Assembly: GCA_020631555.1 (NCBI GenBank)
Contig: JAHDGY010000016.1
Location: 1 to 43,430, forward strand
Length of the DNA: 43,430 bases
Direction: 5' to 3'
Origin: Flavobacteriales bacterium
GTDB taxonomy: Bacteria > Bacteroidota > Bacteroidia > Flavobacteriales_D > Parvicellaceae
Shown here: piece by piece, positions 1-7,082 of the stretch
How the letters are laid out: every line of letters starts with the position of its first letter
Numbering within the stretch: position 1 is the first letter of the stretch
Translations under genes and position numbers: made by a program
The notes under the pieces: model-generated
Databases searched by the model: none
Told to the model about the DNA's origin: nothing
The model's input: only the letters and a program-made list of their open reading frames with translations

Positions 1-2
1 CT

Positions 3-323
3 CAGAAGCTTATTTTCCATTCCGACAGAGGCGTACAATACGCTTGTGGTGAATTCTCTAAACTTTTAGAATCTAATCCAATGGTCATTAGAAGTATGAG
101 TAGAAAAGGAAATTGTTGGGATAACGCAGTGGCCGAAAGTTTCTTCAAAACTCTAAAAGTAGAGCATGTTTATAGACAACATATTCAAACTAAACAACAA
201 ACCGAGATTGGAATATTTCAATGGATTGAAACATGGTACAATCGACAGCGAAGACATTCTGCTCTGGGAAATCTAACTATTTGCGAATTCAATAATCTAA
301 ATAAGATCAAAAATGTCGCTTAA
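3..323 (+). pseudogene. IS3-family transposase OrfB, C-terminal part (runs in from left edge)
   Basis: The frame is open from base 3 and reads the end of an rve/DDE integrase domain. It contains HSDRGVQY, which carries the second catalytic Asp, then SRKGNCWDNAVAESFF, which carries the catalytic Glu, and the usual YNxxRRHSALG tail. The first ATG inside the window (81) is internal, so the true start lies left of base 1. Whether the element is complete cannot be judged here. It is a different IS3 subgroup from the remnant at 5.7-6.3 kb, since the motif around the Glu differs. The 3' end of the element is probably within about 35 bases after the stop, where a GTCCACTTTTTTGT stretch typical of IS3 ends occurs. 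Confidence 0.9.
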
Positions 324-360
324 CTAATTTGTCCACTTTTTTGTAGGAAGTCCACCGTAC
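324..360 (+). repeat. Probable right terminus of the IS3 element
   Basis: Just after the transposase stop comes TTTGTCCACTTTTTTGTAGG and then AAGTCCACC, resembling terminal inverted repeats of IS3-family elements. The matching left end is outside the window, so the exact boundary and target duplication cannot be set. Confidence 0.4.
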
Positions 361-378
361 TAGTCCGCAACAAAGCGT

Positions 379-424
379 GCAAAGAGACTTGTTAGATTAA
401 CAAGTTTGTGCATCGAAATATGCA
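379..424 (-). terminator. Tandem hairpins, possible terminator of the 179-aa gene
   Basis: A perfect 7-bp stem, CTTGTTA-GAT-TAACAAG, lies at 388-404. It can extend outward with some mismatches to about 379-411. It is followed by a 5-bp stem at 409-424 (TGCAT, 6-nt loop, ATGCA). The hairpins sit 5 bases beyond the stop of the minus-strand gene at 429-968. There is no long T-run, so intrinsic termination is only inferred. The structure could also be part of the accessory-DNA junction next to the IS end. Confidence 0.4.
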
Positions 425-428
425 TAAA

Positions 429-968
429 CTAATACTCAAACAGAACTAAATCAGATTTTTGTTCATGAGCTTCATTAATCCATCGGTCAAATTCCTGTTT
501 CTTGACCAGAGAGATTTTTTGGGAGTTCACAAAGGTTGATGCCCCCATCAAAGATGAATTACGAATCAAATACATTGCGGGTTTACCTTCGGGTACGCCC
601 AATTCCAACTCCACATCTGCACCCAAAAAGTGCGGCCGAAAATATGGCGAAGACAAAAACACGCCAGGGTTAATGGCCTTCCAATCGTCGCAATCTAGAG
701 GTCTACCAAACGCGCCCACCAAAAGTTCAATAACATACCAGTGTTTTGCCCAATTAGCAACCTCACCGACAGAACCTAGTCCTAACAAATAATCTAGGAT
801 ACCATTACACGGTTGCCAACCGCCCTTTTTTCCCATCGACGCATTTAATTTGTCAAAATACGGTTCTCCCGATATTTTTATTTGCCCCAAAAGAGATTCA
901 TTTTTCGAACCTATCATTTTTGAAAATTCATCAATTTTCAACGCGTACGGCATCACGCTTACTCCCAT
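429..968 (-). CDS. Hypothetical protein, 179 aa, unrecognised
   Basis: This is a complete frame of 179 residues from ATG at 968, with no signal peptide or membrane segment. It starts MGVSVMPYALKIDEFSK and has a Trp/Tyr-rich centre (NWAKHWYVIELLVGAFGRPL) and a polar end (EQKSDLVLFEY). The composition looks like a real soluble protein. The opening MGxSxMPYAL loosely recalls small uncharacterised bacterial proteins such as DUF7691, but I cannot confirm that. It lies alone between an IS3 end and an orphan T9SS tail, and no promoter of the TAnnTTTG type is visible upstream. It is probably acquired accessory DNA. The function is unknown. Confidence 0.65.
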   Translation of the reverse strand: MGVSVMPYALKIDEFSKMIGSKNESLLGQIKISGEPYFDKLNASMGKKGGWQPCNGILDYLLGLGSVGEVANWAKHWYVIELLVGAFGRPLDCDDWKAINPGVFLSSPYFRPHFLGADVELELGVPEGKPAMYLIRNSSLMGASTFVNSQKISLVKKQEFDRWINEAHEQKSDLVLFEY

Positions 969-1118
969 TCTAATCTTATTTTATACTACAACGGTTCCAA
1001 AAACTCCGATTGGCGCCCATTGTAAATGATGGTAAGAAATCTGATCCATACTTCCTCTTGCAAATCGAAGCCACAGCCAGCAAACATAACGAAATCCATC
1101 CATTAGGATAATAATATC

Positions 1119-1168
1119 ACTAGAAAGTGTCGTCATAAGGTATTTGCCCAAATGCTGACACCATCTAG
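1119..1168. repeat. Hairpin-forming repeat, copy 1
   Basis: Bases 1119-1161 match 43377-43419 at 38 of 43 positions, in direct orientation. The element folds: GTGTC (1127-1131) pairs with GACAC (1157-1161), an inner ATTTG-CC-CAAAT stem sits at 1142-1153, and CTAGA (1120-1124) can pair with TCTAG (1164-1168). In the other copy the GTGTC/GACAC stem reads GTATC/GATAC, so both arms changed together. It lies just upstream of an orphan T9SS tail. Its type (MITE-like element, recombination site or RNA structure) is unknown. Confidence 0.7.
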
Positions 1169-1436
1169 CACCTCGAACCATGCTAAAAATTCTGAAATAC
1201 AGTTTTCTGTTTGGCCGAATCCTTTCACAGATGAAGCAGTTTTGTCTACGAACTTCAGGTTGAATAACGCAGAAATGGTATGGCTAAACAACTTTGGGCA
1301 AAAAGTAAAAGATCAAAAAAACATCTCTGGACATTATGTACCGATTCTATCCACTGGACTTGCCAAAGGAACCTCCAATATTCAAACATTACAACAAGAC
1401 AAAATACTACACGCTACCAAAGTAGTAATTCAGTAA
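1152..1436 (+). pseudogene. Orphan T9SS type A sorting domain (protein body missing)
   Basis: The frame encodes a C-terminal secretion tail. SVWPNPFTDEAVLS matches the start of a type A T9SS domain (xPNPfxxxxxx), LNNFGQKVKDQ matches the middle (lyNxxGqxv), and the frame ends LHATKVVIQ. The sorting domain begins at about residue 20. Only about 19 unrelated residues precede it, part of them translated from the hairpin repeat. No signal peptide or passenger is present, and the frame is closed by TAG at 1104-1106. The glycine-rich LPxGxYxL segment is also degenerate (LSTGLAKGTSNI). This is best read as the 3' remnant of a secreted protein gene whose body was lost at or near the repeat. It is unlikely to be expressed as a functional protein. 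Confidence 0.75.
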
Positions 1437-1449
1437 TTGCAAAACCCAA

Positions 1450-2916
1450 TTAGAGTCTAAAACGAAGGAATCCTGTACTCATTGACAATGTAGAGCCATC
1501 TTCCTTGAAATAGCTGCTCGCATCTCGTGAGGCAATACCTATTTCCCAAGTGCCGTTAGCAAGTTGCAATCCAATCCCCATTGGCATTTGAGTTGGATAA
1601 TTTCCGCCCGAAGTGAATCCCATAGAAAATCGCAACCAGCTCAAAGGTTTAAAGTCACCACCTATTCCGACTAATGCCTTTTCGTAACTACCAGGAACAT
1701 CATTGGCCGGCAAAACAATGTCAATTCCTACATCCAACAAATCACCTATCTCCATACTTGCTCCTAACCGAACAGCCGTTGGCAAGGACACAGTTAGTCG
1801 CAAAGGGCTGTTCTTACTAAGTAAACTAGAAACTTGATCTGATGGGTTTAAATTATCAATTCCTCCGGTAGAAATTTCCGATAACAGCGTGTCGTTTGCT
1901 ATGAATACGTTTCCATTCCAAGTTATTGATCCAATATCGGTAATCGCCAATCCAATTTTCAGCTTATTAAATAAAACGGCATTTGCTCCAACGTCAAATC
2001 CCACACCGTGTCCTACTGGCTCGGGAATCGAAGTTCCTTCTTGCGTTGTTAGACTTGGATTGTTTTGACTACCCTTGCCATATTCAATATTAAACACCGG
2101 GCTAATGGCAGAAAAACAACTAAAATCAGAACCGCTAGAACTAATGCTTACAATTCCAAATCCCTGTACATACTTAATTCCAACTCCACCGTACAAAGCA
2201 ATAAAATTGTCCAGATCGATAATCTTCCTGCCGTAAGAGAGATTGTATTCCCTCGTCCAAGAACCGGAGATTTCTGTTCCATCTAAAAGGGATGAAAAGC
2301 TCTTTGGAAAGTTGGTAACTCCAGAAACCACTTTATCCAGTGAGTCTTTTGAAATATTGTCCGCATTTGCGATCATGGCTGTATCCACACCATCGATATA
2401 AAGCAAACTATCAAACATTGGAGCATTGTATCCCAAGAATAATAATTCCGAAGCTGTAGACCCAAATTTAGAATAGAATTGCATTTTCTCATTAATTCGA
2501 AAGCCAATTCCTCCAAGTGCGTCGGTCATGATTGCCGCTCCAGCCCAACCAATATCCATGTTGTATGCAATACCTGAATTGCTAAAATCTTTGGCTGCCT
2601 GTCTTTTTTCTTCTAAACTAAATTTCGGGGATTTTCCTCCTAAAATATTTCTAAACTCACGTCGGACCTCACTTCGCCCTAAACTTTCTGAATACAACGA
2701 AGTTCCCAACTCCATAAAACCAACAGCAAATCTTTTGCCCTCGAACTTCATTCCCCACCCTAAGTTGGCCGGATTAATTCCAAGACACTGATAATCTGAA
2801 GTCATAGTCGTCGCTACTCCACGACCGGCTGCAGTGGATGAGCTACCCTCGTATTGAGCATGAGTTAGACAACTTGCAAAAACTGTAATTATTAAAAATG
2901 ATAAGCAGGTTTTCAT
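1450..2916 (-). CDS. Outer-membrane protein, DUF5723/PorV-like beta-barrel
   Basis: 488 residues beginning with a clear signal peptide (MKTCLSFLIITVFASCLTHA, then QYEGSS). The mature part starts with the NPANLGWG motif seen near the N-terminus of FadL/PorV-like and DUF5723 barrels of Bacteroidota. It continues with alternating hydrophobic/polar glycine-rich strands (GIGFRINEKMQFYSKFG, GVGIKYVQGFG, VGFDVGANAVLF) and ends with a strand finishing in Phe-Arg-Leu (STGFLRFRL), typical of barrel C-termini. It is likely an outer-membrane channel or surface-assembly protein, and the ligand is unknown. It is monocistronic, about 130 bases from fabI. A second protein of similar type is at 28969-30240. 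Confidence 0.7.
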   Translation of the reverse strand: MKTCLSFLIITVFASCLTHAQYEGSSSTAAGRGVATTMTSDYQCLGINPANLGWGMKFEGKRFAVGFMELGTSLYSESLGRSEVRREFRNILGGKSPKFSLEEKRQAAKDFSNSGIAYNMDIGWAGAAIMTDALGGIGFRINEKMQFYSKFGSTASELLFLGYNAPMFDSLLYIDGVDTAMIANADNISKDSLDKVVSGVTNFPKSFSSLLDGTEISGSWTREYNLSYGRKIIDLDNFIALYGGVGIKYVQGFGIVSISSSGSDFSCFSAISPVFNIEYGKGSQNNPSLTTQEGTSIPEPVGHGVGFDVGANAVLFNKLKIGLAITDIGSITWNGNVFIANDTLLSEISTGGIDNLNPSDQVSSLLSKNSPLRLTVSLPTAVRLGASMEIGDLLDVGIDIVLPANDVPGSYEKALVGIGGDFKPLSWLRFSMGFTSGGNYPTQMPMGIGLQLANGTWEIGIASRDASSYFKEDGSTLSMSTGFLRFRL

Positions 2917-3044
2917 ACTTGTAAGTAATTGGTCTGGGCATTAAGCGAATTTAATAACTAAATAAACTTGGAATTATTACCGAATCAGTAAGTTGATAAC
3001 ATTCGGGTCTTGATAGAATTTTTGTTTAAGGATGCCAAAATGAA

Positions 3045-3074
3045 GCTGAGGCTTTCTGATCAGAAAGCCTCAGC
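3045..3074 (-). terminator. Perfect 30-base palindrome, fabI terminator
   Basis: Bases 3045-3074 form a perfect palindrome centred on CTGATCAG (arms GCTGAGGCTTTCTGA and complement). It lies directly downstream of the fabI stop. On the minus strand it is followed by TTCATTTTGG, a weak T-rich tract. It probably ends fabI transcription. Confidence 0.75.
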
Positions 3075-3083
3075 AAGAGAAAT

Positions 3084-3896
3084 TTACTCGACACCAAATT
3101 TTTCCATAACGCTCTCCGTAACTCCGGTTGCAGAGAATCCCCCATCATGAAAAAGGTTCTGCATCGTAACATACTTTGTAAGGTCTGAGAATAGAGAAAT
3201 ACAATAATTCGCACAATCTAATGCACCTGCGTTTCCAAGTGGACTCATCTGTTCACTGTAAGAAATGAAACTGTCAAATCCTTTTACTCCTGATCCGGCA
3301 GTTGTGACGGTTGGGGATTGCGATACGGTATTTACCCGTACATTCTTTTTGGTTCCGTAGTGGTAACCAAACCCACGTGTAATCGATTCAAGCAATGATT
3401 TTGCATCCGCCATGTCACCATAATCTGGAAAGATTCGTTGAGCAGCGATATATGTTAAAGCCACTACAGAACCCCATTCATTCATGGCGTCCTGCTTCAT
3501 CGCAACTGCAAGCGTTTTGTGCAATGACGTTGCAGAAATATCCAAAGTCTTCTCGTAAAACCCGTAGTTTATATCTGTATAGTGAAATCCTTTTCTAACG
3601 TTCGGAGACATTCCAATTGAGTGTAGAATAAAATCCAATTTTCCACCGAGAACTTCTTGCGCTTTCGTTACTAAATTTTCCAAATCTTCCACCTTCGTCG
3701 CATCAGCAGGAATTACCTGTGAACCGGTCTTTTCAGCCAACTCATTAATTACTCCCATTCGCATTGCTACCGGCGCATTGGTGAGTACAAATTCAGCTCC
3801 CTCTTCATGAGCTCTTTCTGCAACTTTCCAGGCAATCGACATATCGTTGAGTGCGCCAAAAATGATTCCCTTTTTTCCTTTTAGTAAGTTACCCAT
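3084..3896 (-). CDS. fabI: Enoyl-[acyl-carrier-protein] reductase (NADH) FabI
   Basis: 270 residues, the usual length. It catalyses the last step of each fatty-acid elongation cycle, reducing trans-2-enoyl-ACP in the cytoplasm. The short-chain dehydrogenase fold starts with GKKGIIFGALNDMSIAWKVA, the FabI version of the nucleotide-binding loop. LHSIGMSPNVRKG is the conserved strand-4 region. The active site is Tyr149 (ALTY), Tyr159 (PDY) and Lys166, with the Y-x6-K spacing of FabI. The end SATGVTESVMEKFG is typical. It has a TATATTTG -7 box at 3928-3935 and its own hairpin terminator, so it is a single-gene unit. Identification is firm. Confidence 0.97.
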   Translation of the reverse strand: MGNLLKGKKGIIFGALNDMSIAWKVAERAHEEGAEFVLTNAPVAMRMGVINELAEKTGSQVIPADATKVEDLENLVTKAQEVLGGKLDFILHSIGMSPNVRKGFHYTDINYGFYEKTLDISATSLHKTLAVAMKQDAMNEWGSVVALTYIAAQRIFPDYGDMADAKSLLESITRGFGYHYGTKKNVRVNTVSQSPTVTTAGSGVKGFDSFISYSEQMSPLGNAGALDCANYCISLFSDLTKYVTMQNLFHDGGFSATGVTESVMEKFGVE

Positions 3897-3927
3897 AGCA
3901 TCTAATTTAAATTCAAATTTTGCACGA

Positions 3928-3935
3928 CAAATATA
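3928..3935 (-). promoter_or_regulatory. Bacteroidota -7 box (TATATTTG) for fabI
   Basis: On the minus strand the bases read TATATTTG, an exact match to TAnnTTTG. This places transcription start roughly 25 bases before the fabI ATG. No clear -33 TTTG is present. Confidence 0.55.
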
Positions 3936-3985
3936 GAAAGGTAACCCTGTTTCCTATATGGAATCTTCGAAATTTACTTGTTATG

Positions 3986-5638
3986 CTAATTCAATAGTTC
4001 ACGTGCATTTTGCATTGCTGCTTCACTCACTTGTTCTCCGCTAATCATTGTTGCAATCTCTAGCAAACGTGCCTCTGGTTCCAATTTTTCAACATGGGTG
4101 GTAGTCGCGTTATTAGCCACTTTCTTCAATACCTTAAAATGTTCTTTTCCTTTTCCTGCTATTTGTGGCAAATGGGTAATGCTCAAAACCTGCATATTTT
4201 CAGACATCATGCGCATCACGTCTCCAACTTTATCTGCAACAGCACCAGATACACCGGTATCAATTTCGTCCAATATAATTGTGGGCATCACCTTTACTTC
4301 AGATGCAACCGCTTTAACTGCCAACATAAGCCTGGACAATTCTCCACCTGAGGCAATTTTGCCTAACGGACCAAAATTGCCTCCCTTATTGGTTTTGAAC
4401 AAAAATTTGATCGCATCCAAACCACTGGAATGGAGACCAAATTGCTCCGTTAATTCAACTTTCAATGCGGCATTGGGCATTGCCAATTGTTGTAAAATCG
4501 CTTGCGTTCTTTTCTCCAATTCTGCAGCAGCCCTGGCACGAAGTTTTGAAATTTTCTCCCCCACATGACGAGCCTTAGATTCTTTTTCGGTCAAGGCAAT
4601 GGCCAATTCCTCGAGACGAAAATCAAGATTAGCTAAGTTTTCCACCTTGCTTTGCAGGTTGCGCTTAATTTCAATCAATTGTTTAGTCGTGGCTACCTGA
4701 TGCTTTTGTAAAAGTTGATTAACTCCGTTAACCACCCCTCGATACTCCTCAACCTTGTTGGGGTCGAATTCCAGGCTATCGTTAACCCTATTAAGCTCAT
4801 CTTCAACATCAGAAACCTCGATGGAAACACTTTTCACCCGTTCAGCAATTTCATGAAGTTTATTATTTGAACTGGCTATCTTGGATAAACTAGACTCCAA
4901 TTGCAGTATGGAACCACTTACTGAAGAATCACCTCCGCTCAAGAGCATTAAAGAATTTGTAAGACTATGCTTTATCGCATCTGCATTCTCTAGAAGATTC
5001 AATTCTTCTTCAATTGCTTCAAAATCAATATTCTCGAGATCGAATTGATTCAATTCTTCCAGCTGAAAATTGAAATAGTCAAAGTCCTTTTTATCCTGAT
5101 TTGCAACTGCCTTGGCATCTTCTAATTCCTCACGACACTTACTAAAATTTACGTACGCAATTTGATAATCTTCAAGTAACTTCGATTGATTTACAATTGC
5201 GTCTACAACACACAATTGTTCAGAAGAAGAGTTTAGGCTAATAGTCTGATGTTGGCTGTGAATATCTACCAACTTTTCTCCCAAATCCTTTAAAACGGAT
5301 AGACTCACGGGAGTATCATTAACAAAAACTCGCGACTTACCCGCCGGATTTATTTCGCGACGCAAAATCGAAAGCACCTCGTAATCCAAATCATTCTGCT
5401 CAAAGAACTTCTTTATGGATAAATTAGAAAGGTCGAATTCGGCCTCGACAACGCATTTTTTCCCCGAATCTTTAATTAATTTCAAATCTGCACGCTCTCC
5501 AAGAACTAACGACAAACCGCCTAGCATAATGGATTTTCCGGAGCCTGTTTCGCCAGTAATAACGCTCATTCCATTCGAAAAATCCATTATAACTTCCTCT
5601 ATCAAAGCATAGTTTCGGATGCACAGTTTTTTCAACAT
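3986..5638 (-). CDS. recN: DNA repair protein RecN
   Basis: 550 residues, the family length. RecN is an SMC-like ATPase that acts in double-strand break repair. Walker A is GETGSGKS with Lys35. Long coiled-coil arms occupy the middle, rich in Glu/Leu with few prolines. The C-terminal head has the ABC signature SGGELSRLML near residue 430, Walker B ending ILDEIDTGVSG near 457, and the His switch in SITHLPQIAGKG. The start at LKKLCIRNYALIEEV is that of RecN. It is followed by fabI after about 90 bases. The upstream region ends at the IS3 remnant (5691), so the promoter may have been displaced; no TAnnTTTG box is seen in the remaining 50 bases. Confidence 0.96.
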   Translation of the reverse strand: MLKKLCIRNYALIEEVIMDFSNGMSVITGETGSGKSIMLGGLSLVLGERADLKLIKDSGKKCVVEAEFDLSNLSIKKFFEQNDLDYEVLSILRREINPAGKSRVFVNDTPVSLSVLKDLGEKLVDIHSQHQTISLNSSSEQLCVVDAIVNQSKLLEDYQIAYVNFSKCREELEDAKAVANQDKKDFDYFNFQLEELNQFDLENIDFEAIEEELNLLENADAIKHSLTNSLMLLSGGDSSVSGSILQLESSLSKIASSNNKLHEIAERVKSVSIEVSDVEDELNRVNDSLEFDPNKVEEYRGVVNGVNQLLQKHQVATTKQLIEIKRNLQSKVENLANLDFRLEELAIALTEKESKARHVGEKISKLRARAAAELEKRTQAILQQLAMPNAALKVELTEQFGLHSSGLDAIKFLFKTNKGGNFGPLGKIASGGELSRLMLAVKAVASEVKVMPTIILDEIDTGVSGAVADKVGDVMRMMSENMQVLSITHLPQIAGKGKEHFKVLKKVANNATTTHVEKLEPEARLLEIATMISGEQVSEAAMQNARELLN

Positions 5639-5690
5639 ATGTAGGTTCTTGTTTCTTGGGCTAAGGTACAGTTTTGAGAGTTGATTGTAG

Positions 5691-6275
5691 TGGTCTAGTT
5701 TGTTCGGACAGTTATTTTATAAAGTTAAGTTTATTAATGTTAAAAACGAGGGGGTCTGGGGGAGACTCATAACTTGTTTGATTTGTTAATAGTTTAAGCA
5801 GCAGTCTTGAACCACTCATTAGGCGTGTCATATTCAATTTCTGAGTGTTCCCTTTTGTGATTGTAAAAGTTGATAAATTGTGTACAGACCCGATTTAATG
5901 CTAATCCATCTTCTGGCATTTCGAGATAAATTTTGTCGTATTTAATGGTTCTGAAAAACCTTTCGATGTTGGCATTATCGGTAGCCCTACCTTTTCCATC
6001 CATAGAAATTTTAGTGGTTTTCAAAGACTTGACATATTGCACGTATTCTGCGGAAGTAAATTGGCTTCCATGGTATTGGATAAGCTCCAGCCTACTATAA
6101 ATCAAGTCGGCTTTAGTCCCCAGTTCTTCCGCAATTTCTCGTGCATTACCCCGAACATTGCTTAATTCAACAGCTTTCAATTTGAATTCCTTGCTGTAAT
6201 AACGTTTTCCTGTTCCCATCACTTAAACATATTAATCATGCTTAACTATAGTGTCCAGATAAAAGTAGAGGTCCA
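5691..6275 (-). mobile_element. Deleted IS3-family (IS407-like) element
   Basis: A 585-base element is bounded by ends that read inwards TGGTCTAGTTTGTTCGGACA (left) and TGGACCTCTACTTTTATCTG then GACAC (right, reverse strand). These are imperfect inverted repeats beginning TG as in IS3 elements. A full IS of this group would be roughly twice as long. Inside is one short fused transposase frame. The four bases outside each end differ (GTAG, AAGT), so no target duplication is recognisable. The right end abuts the stop codon of the 236-aa gene at 6280. Confidence 0.7.
5794..6219 (-). pseudogene. Fused IS3 transposase remnant (OrfA head + OrfB tail)
   Basis: 141 residues from ATG 6219 (a GTG at 6222 is also possible). 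Residues 1 to about 45 are the OrfA helix-turn-helix start (SKEFKLKAVELSNVRGNARE, then IAEELG). Then, at about DLIYSR/LELIQYHGSQFTS, the frame jumps directly into the end of OrfB: ISMDGKGRATDNANIERFFR with the catalytic Glu, then the HKREHSEIEYDTP tail. The first catalytic Asp and the region around the second (normally TDQGSQF, here QYHGSQF) are gone, so it cannot be a working transposase. Unusually, the reading frame stays intact across the deletion and has a proper start and stop. Confidence 0.85.
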
Positions 6276-6279
6276 AAGT

Positions 6280-6990
6280 CTAATACTTTTCGTATTGACC
6301 CTCATAGTAAGACCCTGATTCAGTTTTACCTTTTCTCTTAAAATCGCCATTTTTCCAAGATTTGATAAACTTGGCCCAAGCAAACGGATTCAGTAAATTA
6401 TTTGGCGGAGCCTGACCAGCGTAATATAATTTATCCAGTCGTTGATTAAACGCAAATTTATGGTTTGCTCCTCCTGCCATGGCTTCTTCACGGTAAAGCG
6501 ATTCCATTTTTTGTCTCTGTAAATTTCGCATCGCTCTATCATAGTCATCGGTCGGAATATCAGTATTGACAAATGCATCAGCGAATTGCTCTTTAGATGG
6601 CCATGGATATACGGATAAAGGCTGCAACATTACAGTGTCCTCTGTCATTACATGAATCAGAGAATACTTATAACCTTTCAGCGTATCGGGCACATGGTAA
6701 TATGACGTTTTATAACCTACGGCCGAAAACCGAATTGTGTCATCCCGATAAGCTACCAACGAAAAATAGCCAAAGTAATCTGACACTGCTCCCGATCCAA
6801 TATTCAAATTTATAACGTGAGCATAAGGTACTGGTTCTAAACTATCTCCTGTAACAATAACCCCAGAAAACTGGAGCAACGGTCTTGATCGAACCGTATC
6901 TTCCTGAGCAAAGCTGAACATCCAGAAAGCAATCAGGATACCGGTAACAATATATTTGGCTAAAAACCGCAACGACATAAAATTAAGCAT
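6280..6990 (-). CDS. Exported carboxypeptidase-regulatory-like domain protein
   Basis: 236 residues with an N-terminal hydrophobic segment (RFLAKYIVTGILIAFWMFSF, then AQED), likely a signal peptide cleaved after AQ. Residues ~40-120 form a CarboxypepD_reg-like beta-sandwich (FSGVIVTGDSLEPVPYAHVI, SDYFGYFSLVAYRDDTIRFS, AVGYKT), the fold also found at the N-terminus of TonB-dependent receptors, here without a barrel. The rest is a charged helical tail including LLNPFAWAKFIKSWKNGDFK. It probably acts in the periplasm or at the surface, with partner unknown. The stop codon lies four bases from the IS3 remnant end, so the last few residues may have been changed by the insertion. It is divergent from the UbiA gene. 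Confidence 0.8.
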   Translation of the reverse strand: MLNFMSLRFLAKYIVTGILIAFWMFSFAQEDTVRSRPLLQFSGVIVTGDSLEPVPYAHVINLNIGSGAVSDYFGYFSLVAYRDDTIRFSAVGYKTSYYHVPDTLKGYKYSLIHVMTEDTVMLQPLSVYPWPSKEQFADAFVNTDIPTDDYDRAMRNLQRQKMESLYREEAMAGGANHKFAFNQRLDKLYYAGQAPPNNLLNPFAWAKFIKSWKNGDFKRKGKTESGSYYEGQYEKY

Positions 6991-7048
6991 AAAGCCACTC
7001 CCTTTAAGGTTCGATCATCAAAAAAGCTACCAAATTTCAAATCAAGCG

Positions 7049-7077
7049 TTGACAAATCGATTTGAGTTGTAATTTTG
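7049..7077 (+). promoter_or_regulatory. Promoter TTG-N18-TAATTTTG, possibly giving a leaderless mRNA
   Basis: A TTG at 7049-7051 and TAATTTTG at 7070-7077 match the Bacteroidota -33/-7 pattern. The ATG of the UbiA gene is at 7083, only six bases after the -7 box, so the transcript may start at or next to the start codon. Confidence 0.55.
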
Positions 7078-7082
7078 TTTAC

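Noticed and set aside
318-397. Possible integron attC site (GCTTAAC at 318 and GTTAGAT at 391)
   Set aside because: The two boxes fit the loose consensus, but they are not complementary over their length and the DNA between shows no L boxes. GTTAGAT is part of a separate hairpin. The left box is inside the transposase stop region.
981-1181. 66-aa ORF on the minus strand next to the repeat
   Set aside because: Its start runs through the hairpin repeat, the sequence resembles no family and no promoter or start context supports it.
4140-4180. Third copy of the hairpin repeat (ATTTGTGGCAAAT inside recN)
   Set aside because: Only the inner palindromic word is similar; the rest of the 43-base repeat does not match and the region is coding.
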